Notes under the pieces: generated by a model
Seen by the model: only the letters and a program-made list of their open reading frames with translations
Database searches by the model: none
Told to the model about the DNA's origin: nothing
Made by a program: the position numbers and the translations under genes
Assembly: GCA_027030295.1 (NCBI GenBank)
Contig: JALVFB010000016.1
Location: 1-5,734, forward strand
Length of the DNA: 5,734 nt
Direction of reading: 5' to 3'
Source: Hyphomicrobiales bacterium
Lineage (GTDB): Bacteria > Pseudomonadota > Alphaproteobacteria > Rhizobiales > Aestuariivirgaceae
Shown: piece after piece, positions 1 to 5,253 of the stretch
Layout: each line of letters starts with the position of its first letter
How positions within the stretch are numbered: the stretch's first letter is position 1

Positions 1-326
1 AATGCAATCTGGTGTTCGTGCCGGAAGTGCTGGAAGCGCAACCGCTGGAACGGCTGCTCGCGGACTGGGACGAAACCCGCCGCATCATCTATTGCGACGA
101 GGCCGCGCCCATCGCCGATCCGCTGGCGGCGCTGGCGCAAGTGCCATCCGGCCCGCTGGCGGTGCTCATCGGTCCGGAGGGCGGGTTTTCGCCGGAAGAG
201 CGGGCCCTGCTGCGGCGCCTGCCGTTCGTGCATGCCATCCGTCTCGGCCCGCGCATCATGCGCGCGGACACCGCCGGCGTCGCCGCTCTCGCGCTGGCGC
301 AGGCGGTGCTGGGCGACTGGAAATGA
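1..326 (+). CDS. rsmE: 16S rRNA (uracil(1498)-N3)-methyltransferase, C-terminal part
   Basis: RsmE is a cytoplasmic SPOUT-class (trefoil-knot) enzyme that uses S-adenosylmethionine to methylate N3 of U1498 in 16S rRNA of the small ribosomal subunit. Only the C-terminal half or less is here (about 107 residues). The frame is open to the left edge, reading C-N-L-V-F-V-P-E from base 3, which matches the family's conserved Glu-Gln-Cys region, so the first visible GTG at base 12 is not the start. The SAM-binding knot motifs are clear: GPEGGFSPEE at about bases 171-200, and LGPRIMRADTA at about 243-275, a variant of the family's usual LGxRILRxETA with Met and Asp replacing Leu and Glu. The protein ends in GDWK with TGA at 324-326, as expected for a full C-terminus. 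It converges on the S24 repressor gene, with 85 bp between the stops. No strong terminator for this strand is visible. Confidence 0.95.
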   Translation, partial: CNLVFVPEVLEAQPLERLLADWDETRRIIYCDEAAPIADPLAALAQVPSGPLAVLIGPEGGFSPEERALLRRLPFVHAIRLGPRIMRADTAGVAALALAQAVLGDWK

Positions 327-396
327 CCGCTCTGCGTCCGAGTGCATGGAAAGGCGACACGCGCACAAAACACGCTCTACTTCCACGAAAACTCAA

Positions 397-412
397 ACAC
401 ACGACCGTGTGT
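397..412 (-). terminator. Possible intrinsic terminator of the S24 repressor gene
   Basis: A perfect inverted repeat, ACACACG and CGTGTGT separated by two bases, begins at the repressor stop codon. In RNA it would fold as a 6-bp stem with a 4-base loop (GACC). Read on the minus strand it is followed by TTTGAGTTTTC, a moderately U-rich tail. On the plus strand the tail is not U-rich, so it would serve the repressor rather than rsmE. The stem is short and half A-T, so efficiency is doubtful. Confidence 0.4.
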
Positions 413-1038
413 CACTGGCTTGCCCACAGGATGCGGGCCATCCAGATGACGTTGGCCATTGGCTCGGTGCGCTCGGGGTGGTCGGGGTTGAAGGAAGCGA
501 GAGTGATTTCCGCCGCCGTGCGCCGGCGCAGCTCCTTGGCCATCACCTCGCCGGTTTTCAGCCGCACCACCACCCGGTCGCCCACCCGCGTTTGGGCATT
601 GGGCGAAACCACGATGACATCGCCGTCGCGATAGACCGGCTCCATGCTGTCGCCAGTGATGCGCAGGGCATAGGCGTTTTCATCCTCGATGCCGGGAATT
701 TCCACCTCGTCCCAGCCGCTGCCGGCGGGAAAGCCGGCGTCGTCGAAATAGCCTTCCGCGCCGGCCCGGGCCATGCCGATGAGCGGCACATGCAGGCGCA
801 GGGGTTTCTTGCGTTGCAGGATGCGCGCGAATTCCTCCAGCGTGGTGCCGGTGCAGGAAAGCACCTTGGAGAGGCTTTCGGTGGAGGGCCAACGCGGCCT
901 GCCATTGGCGGTGATGCGCTTTGAACGATTGAAAGACGTGGGATCGAGGCCGGCCCGCCTGGCAAGTCCGGAAGCGGACAGGCCATGCGCGCGCGCCAGC
1001 GCATCCAGCGCGCGCCAGATGTCGGCATGGGAAAACAT
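412..1038 (-). CDS. LexA/CI-like transcriptional repressor: HTH domain plus S24 autopeptidase domain
   Basis: This is a 208-residue two-domain repressor in the LexA/CI superfamily. Residues about 1-75 form a Cro/C1-type helix-turn-helix region: 'SASGLARRAG' then 'LDPTSFNRSKR' resembles the alphaproteobacterial group in which a recognition segment with Asn-Arg/Lys-Ser-Lys-Arg is typical. Residues about 84-208 are a peptidase S24 domain. The catalytic Ser is S131 in GDSMEP and the general-base Lys is K168 in MAKEL; the 37-residue spacing equals that of E. coli LexA (S119/K156). An Ala-Gly pair at A92-G93 is the likely self-cleavage site, 38 residues before the Ser. Known S24 repressors cleave themselves when stimulated by RecA filaments; whether this one does is inference. 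No clear SOS gene lies nearby, so the target is unknown and autoregulation is the simplest idea. ATG at 1038 is chosen because the protein then begins MFSHADIW, as I recall for relatives. In-frame GTG 1053, TTG 1047 and TTG 1044 are alternatives. It is not LexA itself: the N-terminus lacks the LexA winged-helix sequence. Confidence 0.9.
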   Translation of the reverse strand: MFSHADIWRALDALARAHGLSASGLARRAGLDPTSFNRSKRITANGRPRWPSTESLSKVLSCTGTTLEEFARILQRKKPLRLHVPLIGMARAGAEGYFDDAGFPAGSGWDEVEIPGIEDENAYALRITGDSMEPVYRDGDVIVVSPNAQTRVGDRVVVRLKTGEVMAKELRRRTAAEITLASFNPDHPERTEPMANVIWMARILWASQ

Positions 1039-1052
1039 GGTCAACAATGTCA

Positions 1053-1061
1053 CTTCACCCC
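1053..1061 (-). promoter_or_regulatory. Shine-Dalgarno-like G-rich site that leaves the repressor start ambiguous
   Basis: On the minus strand GGGGTG lies upstream of the S24 repressor gene. It is about 17 bases from ATG 1038, which is too far, and about 2 bases from GTG 1053, which is too near. It is about 8 bases from an in-frame TTG at 1047. The ribosome binding site therefore fits a TTG start (adding three residues) best, while protein similarity favours the ATG. Confidence 0.3.
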
Positions 1062-1112
1062 TTCCCTCTCAGCGCGAGGAGCATCGTTTCGACCGCCCCC
1101 GCGTCAGCCGCA

Positions 1113-1141
1113 ACCATACCCTGTCAAAAAGACAGAGTCGA
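1113..1141 (-). promoter_or_regulatory. Candidate promoter of the S24 repressor gene with an operator-like dyad in the spacer
   Basis: On the minus strand TCGACT (1141-1136) and TATGGT (1118-1113) are separated by exactly 17 bases. Each matches the sigma-70-type consensus at four of six positions. The spacer contains the 15-base inverted repeat CTGTC-AAAAA-GACAG (1121-1135). A second dyad, AGTCG-AATCA-CGACT (1136-1150), overlaps the -35 element, and a further TGTC follows at 1151-1154. The predicted transcript start is near 1105, about 67 bases before ATG 1038. A repressor bound to the spacer would block RNA polymerase, so autorepression by the downstream S24 protein is plausible but inferred. 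Confidence 0.4.
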
Positions 1142-1167
1142 ATCACGACTTGTCGGAGAAAAGGTGA

Positions 1168-1193
1168 CCGAAAGCCGCCCTAGCGGTTTTCGG
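1168..1193 (-). terminator. Hairpin across the stop codon of the NDUFA9-like gene, weak terminator candidate
   Basis: CCGAAAGCCGC and GCGGTTTTCGG form an 11-position stem with a 4-base loop (CCTA on the plus strand). On the minus strand one position is a C-A mismatch; on the plus strand it is a G-U wobble. The TAG stop of the upstream gene lies in the loop region. The minus-strand tail reads TCACCTTTTC, only partly U-rich, so termination may be weak. Confidence 0.35.
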
Positions 1194-2178
1194 GCTGGAG
1201 CATTTCGGCGATGGATTCACGCACGATGACGAACTGCCCGGCCGGGGCGTAGCGCTCCAGATAGGGCGGCACCACCGCCTCGATGCCTTCGGCCTCGATG
1301 CCCAGTCCGGCCAGCGTGCGCCCTTCCCGCGCCGCCGCGGCGCCGATGACGTTGTCGCGCTGCAGCATGCGCACCTGATCCGGCGTGATCGGCGGTCCGG
1401 GCAGGAACTGCGCCGGCCAGGCCAGGAGTTTCGCCAGGGCGAAGGGCAGCGGCAGCAGCAGCCGGCGGCGGCGAATCACCCGCAGCAGGAAGCGCATCAA
1501 CTCGCGGAAGGTGAACACCTCCGGCCCGCCAAGCTCGAGAATTTCGCCGCGATGGCCATCTTCCTCCACCAGTTTCACCACGGCGCGCGCGATGTCGCCC
1601 ACATAGACCGGTTGCAGCCGCGTCTTCCCGCCAACAAGTGGCAGCACCGGCGAGATACGCGCCATGGCGGCGAAGCGGTTGAAGAATTCGTCTTCCGGCC
1701 CGACGACGATGGATGGCCGCAGGATGACCGCGCGCGGGAAGATGCGCTGCACTTCCCGCTCGCCCAGGGCCTTGCTGCGGCCATAGGCGGAGGGCGATTC
1801 GGCATCGGCGCCGATGGCGGAGATGTGGATGAAGGTGCGGGCGCGGGCCTCCTTCGCGGCGCTGGCGGCGGCCGCCGCGCCGTGCACGTGCACCGCCTCG
1901 AAGGTCTGCTTGCCGCGCTCGGCCAGGATGCCCGCCAGGTTGAGCACCGCCACCGATCCATGCACCGCCCGGCGCACGGAATCGGCATCGCGCACGTTGG
2001 CCTGGGCCAGCGCGATCTGCCCCGGCGCTCCCAGCGGCAACAGGAATTGCGCCAGATCCGGCCGCCGGCAGACGACCCGCACCCGCCAGCCGGCGCTGGC
2101 CAGGGCCGCCACCACGTGCCGGCCGATGAAGCCGGAGCCGCCGATGACGCTGACGATCTCTTCCCGGAATGTGCGCAT
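1180..2178 (-). CDS. NDUFA9-like atypical short-chain dehydrogenase/reductase (complex I NDUFA9 subunit family)
   Basis: This 332-residue protein belongs to the atypical/extended SDR group related to the mitochondrial complex I accessory subunit NDUFA9. The N-terminal Rossmann motif is GGSGFIG (residues 13-19), followed by a basic region after the second strand (VVCRRPD, 35-41) that is compatible with NADP(H) binding. N80-L-A-G-I-L and S120 in HISAIGA follow, then Y132 with K136 (SAYGRSKALGE), so the SDR Ser-Tyr-Lys set is present. The C-terminal part (about 205-332) includes LQPVYVGDIA and TPDQVRMLQRDNV, which are family hallmarks. In bacteria the role is not settled: a structural or assembly link to complex I and a quinone- or lipid-related reductase role have both been suggested. 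I infer no specific substrate. A longer reading starting at 2241 exists, but ATG 2178 is preferred because GGGGAG lies 9 bases upstream and the Rossmann strand begins right after it. It follows hemD on the same strand after a 66-base gap, so the two may be co-transcribed. Confidence 0.88.
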   Translation of the reverse strand: MRTFREEIVSVIGGSGFIGRHVVAALASAGWRVRVVCRRPDLAQFLLPLGAPGQIALAQANVRDADSVRRAVHGSVAVLNLAGILAERGKQTFEAVHVHGAAAAASAAKEARARTFIHISAIGADAESPSAYGRSKALGEREVQRIFPRAVILRPSIVVGPEDEFFNRFAAMARISPVLPLVGGKTRLQPVYVGDIARAVVKLVEEDGHRGEILELGGPEVFTFRELMRFLLRVIRRRRLLLPLPFALAKLLAWPAQFLPGPPITPDQVRMLQRDNVIGAAAAREGRTLAGLGIEAEGIEAVVPPYLERYAPAGQFVIVRESIAEMLQPENR

Positions 2179-2187
2179 GGCGCCGTT

Positions 2188-2193
2188 CTCCCC
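2188..2193 (-). promoter_or_regulatory. Ribosome binding site fixing the NDUFA9-like start at 2178
   Basis: GGGGAG on the minus strand lies 9 bases before ATG 2178. It supports this start over the in-frame upstream codon at 2241, which would put the Rossmann fold behind 21 extra non-conserved residues. Confidence 0.6.
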
Positions 2194-2244
2194 AAGTCTC
2201 GTGATCCGCAGGCGCGCCGATGGTGCTGGCCCGCGCCGCATCTG

Positions 2245-2985
2245 TCAAGCGGCAAGCCCCAGCATGCGCAGCAGCGCGCCTTCCTCTGGCCGCGGCGAAA
2301 TGGCGATGTCGGCGGCTTGCGGCAGCGCCTGCCGCAGGGCCGCGGCGACGTTGGCCGAGAGGCAGGCGTGGCGCCAGCGTGCGGCGGCGTCCGCCAGCCC
2401 GGCCTCGCGCACCAGCCGCGCCCAGATTTTCGCCGAGCGAGGCGAATAGAGCGCCACTGTGCCGGCCGGGCCGGCGCGCAGCGCGGCTTCGGCCTCCGTG
2501 GTCAGCCGTTCGGCGGGCCGGGCTGCGTAGAGCACCACGCGCACCACCTCGAAACCATCCGCTCCCAGCCGTTCTTCCAGCGCCCCGCGGGTGACGGCGC
2601 CGGAGGCGTAGAGAACGGGGCCGGCGGCCGGATCGAGCCGTGTGCGTATGGTTTCGATGACCCCTTCCACGTCGCCGCGCGCGGCCTGCAGGATGTGCAG
2701 GAAACCGGCGGCGATGGCCGCCCGGGTGGAGGCCGGCCCCACGCACACCGCTTTCGCCCGCGTGATCCTGGCGCGCTCGGTCCGCCGGGCGATGGCCCTG
2801 GCGCCATTGGCCGAGGTGATGGCCACCGCCTGCCAGGAGCGCGGAGCGATGGGCGCGTCGTCATGAAAATGGATGTCGATGACCGGCATGGCGATGGCCC
2901 GCCTGCCGGCGGCGCGCGCGGCCTTGAGGAAACGCGCCGCATCCGGCGCCGGCCGGGTGATGATGTAGGGTGCGGTTTCCATCAT
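2245..2985 (-). CDS. hemD: Uroporphyrinogen-III synthase
   Basis: HemD closes linear hydroxymethylbilane to uroporphyrinogen III, inverting ring D, in cytoplasmic haem/tetrapyrrole synthesis. The 246-residue length is normal for the family. The sequence is poorly conserved, as usual, but landmarks appear in order: ITRP at residues 9-12; TSANG at 57-61; VGPAST at 82-87 followed by a Gly; LYASGAVTRGALEERL near 125-140; a Tyr at 153 after the second-domain strand; YSPRSA at 180-185; and a C-terminal ACLSANVAAAL segment. This fits the bilobal HemD fold. No catalytic residue is expected, since the family has no strictly required one. The start is ATG 2985 (or the adjacent ATG 2982), preceded by GTGAAG about 6-11 bases upstream. 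A reading from 3030 adds 15 residues with no family support. hemC, its frequent neighbour, is not adjacent here: a divergent DUF2336 gene lies on the upstream side, and an NDUFA9-like gene follows downstream. Confidence 0.9.
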   Translation of the reverse strand: MMETAPYIITRPAPDAARFLKAARAAGRRAIAMPVIDIHFHDDAPIAPRSWQAVAITSANGARAIARRTERARITRAKAVCVGPASTRAAIAAGFLHILQAARGDVEGVIETIRTRLDPAAGPVLYASGAVTRGALEERLGADGFEVVRVVLYAARPAERLTTEAEAALRAGPAGTVALYSPRSAKIWARLVREAGLADAAARWRHACLSANVAAALRQALPQAADIAISPRPEEGALLRMLGLAA

Positions 2986-3157
2986 GATCGCTTCACGGGA
3001 GTGGTTTTGGCGAACGGGCGAATGCCTCACGATGTATCAGTTTTTTACGCTATTTTCACTCACGCCGCGGTAGAAGAGTGACGGAACGGTTTTTCAGACG
3101 AACGGGATTTTCAGGCAAGACTTTGTCTTCCCGGAGGGGGAATTCGGGGCCGGCTTC
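2986..3157. other. Divergent intergenic region between hemD and the DUF2336 gene
   Basis: This 172-bp region must carry the start signals of two divergent genes. It is more A/T-rich than its surroundings around 3039-3060 (T6 at 3041-3046 and a CTATTTTCA segment), as expected for promoters, but no convincing -35/-10 pair stands out on either strand. It contains an imperfect direct repeat at 3084-3114 and a small inverted repeat, AAGAC-TTT-GTCTT, at 3117-3129. No small gene is evident. Confidence 0.5.
3084..3114 (+). repeat. Imperfect tandem direct repeat upstream of the DUF2336 gene
   Basis: GAACGGTTTTTCAG (3084-3097) and GAACGGGATTTTCAG (3100-3114) repeat with a 16-base period. The second copy has one extra base. 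The spacing is a helical turn and a half, and the location is 44-74 bases before the start codon. It could be a regulator binding site in the leader or promoter, or chance. Confidence 0.35.
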
Positions 3158-4435
3158 ATGCGCGCACGGACAGATGACAGGAACGGAAGTTCATTGCTGA
3201 CGGCCTTGCAACGTCTGCGAGAGGCATTTGACGAATCTTCCGCGACACTTGAAAATATTCCCACCCGAAAGTCTCCGGCGTCATCGACGAACCCTGCCGC
3301 GACTCCGAAGAAGCGGGAAGAAATTTGCGCGGGAAATGACGCGATGGTGGCGCCGGTATTGGAGCCGTTGGCGGTCACCTCCGACAAAGCGCGAAAGACC
3401 GGCTTGCGGCTGTCGTCCGCCGATGCCCGGCATCTGCTGAATCTGGCCAGTCAGCCGGCGGGTCGCGTGGCGCCCCAGGAGCGGCAACTGGCGCTGGACA
3501 TGCTGACGCTGGCGGTGCCCGGACTGGCCACGGAAGTGCTGGAAGAGCTGAGCGAACGCGTCTGTTGCATGGAAGCGCCGCCGCTGCCGCTGGTACGGGC
3601 GTTGCTGGCCCGTGTGCCCGCGCCCATGCGCTGGCGCCTGCTGGAAGAGGCGGTCTTGCCGGACAGGGTCTTGTGCGAGGTGATCGCCGCCGGCGCGGCG
3701 GAAGATCGGCGCATCATCGCCGGACGCCGCAAGCTGGGGCCGGCGGCCTGCGCGGCGCTGGCCGAACGGGCGGATGCGATAACGCTCCGCCGTCTGCTGG
3801 AAAATGCGTTTGCGCGGCCCGGCGACGTGGCCTGGCGGCGGCTGATTCGCCGTGGGATGGAGGAAACCGCCCTGCTGGCGCCGATGGTGGAGCGGAAAGA
3901 TCTGCCGGTGGCGGTGGCGCACGAGATTTTCTGGCCGGCATCCACGGCGTTGCGGCGGCGCATCCTACTGCGTTTTGGCAGCGAATCGGCGGAACTGGAA
4001 CGCCTTCTTACGCTGGTGGAGACGAACGGCAAGCGCTCATCGCACGAATCGCTCACCCGCATGCAGGCGGTCTATGCCGCGTTGGAAGAAAGCGACTGGG
4101 ACGAGGCCATTCGCATCGTCAGCCGCGATTCCGGCATCGGATGGGACACGGCGCGCCGCATCCTGCGCGACCGCGGCGGCGAGGCGCTGCTGGTGTTGTT
4201 GAAGGCCCGCGACGCCGGCATGGGGGATTTTCGCCAGATGCTGCTGTTTCTGCAGGAGCGGCGCATCGCCCGGCGCTGGACCTTCGTGCACGAAACGGAG
4301 CGGTTGGAAGACCTGTTTGGCCGCATCAGCGTCAACCGCGCGCGCATGGCCTTGCTCTACTGGGAGTGGCGCAGCCGCCGCGTCGGGCCATATGCGGACT
4401 GTGCGCCACTGGACGATGGCGCGCCCGGCTCATGA
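3158..4435 (+). CDS. DUF2336 domain-containing protein of unknown function
   Basis: This 425-residue protein appears soluble, with no signal peptide or membrane segment visible. Residues 1-65 are polar, rich in Ser, Thr, Pro and Lys, and probably disordered. From about 80 to 300 the sequence is helical and repeat-like, with the alternating pattern of DUF2336 proteins: LARVPAPMRWRLLEEAVLPD at 150-169, then AAEDRRIIAGRRKLGPAAC (180-198), LAERADAITLRRLLEN (201-216) and MVERKDLPVAVAHEIF (243-258). HEAT-like helical repeats are known or predicted for this family, which suggests a protein-binding scaffold. The C-terminal region (about 300-410) has further helices ending in YWEWRSRR. No catalytic motif is seen and I assign no function. 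GTG/ATG/TTG starts further upstream in frame are lacking. GGGG (3146-3149) is 8 bases before the ATG, while a stronger GGAGG (3133-3137) is too far at 20 bases; ATG 3344 (residue 63) is an alternative start. It is divergent from hemD, and its stop overlaps that of rnd. Confidence 0.85.
   Translation: MRARTDDRNGSSLLTALQRLREAFDESSATLENIPTRKSPASSTNPAATPKKREEICAGNDAMVAPVLEPLAVTSDKARKTGLRLSSADARHLLNLASQPAGRVAPQERQLALDMLTLAVPGLATEVLEELSERVCCMEAPPLPLVRALLARVPAPMRWRLLEEAVLPDRVLCEVIAAGAAEDRRIIAGRRKLGPAACAALAERADAITLRRLLENAFARPGDVAWRRLIRRGMEETALLAPMVERKDLPVAVAHEIFWPASTALRRRILLRFGSESAELERLLTLVETNGKRSSHESLTRMQAVYAALEESDWDEAIRIVSRDSGIGWDTARRILRDRGGEALLVLLKARDAGMGDFRQMLLFLQERRIARRWTFVHETERLEDLFGRISVNRARMALLYWEWRSRRVGPYADCAPLDDGAPGS
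4430..4435. other. TCATGA palindrome serving as stop codon on both strands
   Basis: TGA at 4433-4435 ends the DUF2336 gene and TGA at 4432-4430 (minus strand) ends rnd. The coding regions overlap by six bases, leaving no intergenic space, so any terminators must lie inside the opposite gene. Confidence 0.9.
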
Positions 4436-5044
4436 GTGGGCGAAGATGTCCGTTTCGGGCCAGCCGGCGAGATCCAGCGCCACCCGGGTGGGCAGGAAGT
4501 CGAAACAGGCCTGCGCCAGCTCCAGCCGGCCTTCGCGCCGCAGCATCATTTCCAGCCGCTGTTTCAGCTCGTGCAGATAGAGCACGTCGGAGGCCGCATA
4601 CTGCTTCTGCGCCTCCGACAGCACCGGCGTGCCCCAGTCCGAGCTTTGCTGCTGCTTGGACATGTCCACGCCCAGCATCTCGCGCACCAGATCCTTCAGC
4701 CCGTGGCGGTCGGTATAGGTGCGGACCAGCCTGGATGCGATCTTGGTGCACCAGACGGGGGTCACCTCCGCCCCCAGCCAGTGCTTGAGCACCGCCATGT
4801 CGAAGCGCGCGTAATGAAAGATTTTCATGACGCTCTCGTCTTCCAGCAGGCGCTTCAGATTGGGTGCGTGATAGGTCTCGCGGTCGAGCTGCACCAGCAC
4901 CGCGTTGCCGTCGCCGGAGGAAAGCTGCACCAGGCACAACTTGTCGCGAAAGGGATTGAGCCCCAGGGTTTCGGTATCCACCGCCACTTCGTCGCCGAGG
5001 TCGAGATCATCCGGCAGATCGTGCTTGAACAGGCGGATCTTCAT
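4430..5044 (-). CDS. rnd: RNase D family 3'-5' exonuclease, single-domain (DEDDy)
   Basis: This 204-residue protein is a DEDD-superfamily exonuclease. Family members trim 3' ends of tRNA precursors and other small structured RNAs with two metal ions. All catalytic residues are visible: D23 and E25 in VDTETLGL (Exo I), D82 in HYARFDMAVL (Exo II), and Y149 with D153 in YAASDVLYL (Exo III, the DEDDy form). The domain runs nearly the full length. There are no HRDC domains, unlike the roughly 375-residue E. coli RNase D; this short form is common in Alphaproteobacteria. ATG 5044 is chosen because GGGAG lies 9 bases upstream and the sequence is conserved from MKIRLF. A longer reading from 5164 would run through the hairpin and the tRNA gene and is rejected. 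It is transcribed in the same direction as the tRNA-Leu gene 69 bases upstream and shares its stop palindrome with the converging DUF2336 gene. Confidence 0.93.
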   Translation of the reverse strand: MKIRLFKHDLPDDLDLGDEVAVDTETLGLNPFRDKLCLVQLSSGDGNAVLVQLDRETYHAPNLKRLLEDESVMKIFHYARFDMAVLKHWLGAEVTPVWCTKIASRLVRTYTDRHGLKDLVREMLGVDMSKQQQSSDWGTPVLSEAQKQYAASDVLYLHELKQRLEMMLRREGRLELAQACFDFLPTRVALDLAGWPETDIFAHS

Positions 5045-5053
5045 GGCGCAGCG

Positions 5054-5058
5054 CTCCC
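5054..5058 (-). promoter_or_regulatory. Ribosome binding site of rnd
   Basis: GGGAG on the minus strand lies 9 bases before ATG 5044 and only 7 bases after the T6 tract of the upstream hairpin. It fixes the start at MKIRLF. The hairpin loop (TCTCCG on the minus strand) contains CTCC, which could pair with GGAG of this site. Confidence 0.6.
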
Positions 5059-5065
5059 AACCATC

Positions 5066-5093
5066 AAAAAACGCCGCCACGGAGATGGCGGCG
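5066..5093 (-). terminator. GC-rich hairpin with T6 tract between tRNA-Leu and rnd
   Basis: On the minus strand CGCCGCCA and TGGCGGCG form a perfect 8-bp stem with a 6-base loop (TCTCCG), followed directly by TTTTTT. This is a classic intrinsic terminator and would end the tRNA-Leu transcript 20 bases after its encoded CCA. Because it also lies 21 bases before the rnd start, it doubles as a leader structure for any rnd transcript that begins upstream. Confidence 0.85.
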
Positions 5094-5113
5094 CGGAGAA
5101 ACAACCTAACGAA

Positions 5114-5201
<88 letters not shown>

Positions 5202-5214
5202 GTTTCCGGCCCTT

Positions 5215-5243
5215 CACCTAGTTTCTGCCGATGCGAAAGTCAA
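5215..5243 (-). promoter_or_regulatory. Candidate promoter of tRNA-Leu
   Basis: On the minus strand TTGACT (5243-5238, five of six matches to TTGACA) is followed after exactly 17 bases by TAGGTG (5220-5215), a weaker -10. The -10 ends 13 bases before the mature tRNA 5' end at 5201, predicting a 5' leader of about 6 bases. Position and spacing suit a tRNA promoter; the -10 is the weak point. Confidence 0.55.
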
Positions 5244-5253
5244 GAGGGAAAAC

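Larger units (their letters stand above)
1039..1179. other. Non-coding region between the NDUFA9-like gene and the S24 repressor gene
   Basis: Both flanking genes are on the minus strand. The region holds the nested dyads and candidate promoter of the repressor (1113-1154), and a hairpin overlapping the stop codon of the NDUFA9-like gene (1168-1193). I see no convincing small gene or RNA gene in it. Confidence 0.6.

Noticed and set aside
327..396. Search for a small gene or RNA between rsmE and the repressor
   Set aside because: Nothing with a start, ribosome binding site and coding character was seen; only the hairpin next to the repressor stop codon stands out.
989..1018. Two copies of GCGCGCGCCAG
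   Set aside because: They lie within the repressor coding sequence in Ala/Arg-rich codons, so codon bias in GC-rich DNA explains them.
1122..1127. TTGACA on the minus strand as the -35 of the repressor gene
   Set aside because: It is a perfect hexamer, but no acceptable -10 lies 16-18 bases downstream (ACGCGG at 17). The TCGACT/TATGGT pair fits better, and this hexamer is part of the dyad.
2179..2241. Upstream start for the NDUFA9-like protein
   Set aside because: The extra 21 residues are basic and unlike the family; ATG 2178 has GGGGAG at ideal spacing.
1217..2746. A 509-codon open frame on the minus strand
   Set aside because: It overlaps hemD and the NDUFA9-like gene in another frame, and its translation is dominated by Arg, Gly and Ala, as expected for an off-frame reading of GC-rich DNA.
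1552..3081. A 509-codon open frame on the plus strand
   Set aside because: It lies antisense to hemD and the NDUFA9-like gene, both supported by family motifs; its composition is rich in His, Gly, Arg and Asp with no recognisable domain.
3565..4788. A 407-codon plus-strand frame across the DUF2336 gene and rnd
   Set aside because: It is an off-frame shadow of DUF2336 and antisense to rnd, with low-complexity Ala/Arg/Gly/Pro content.
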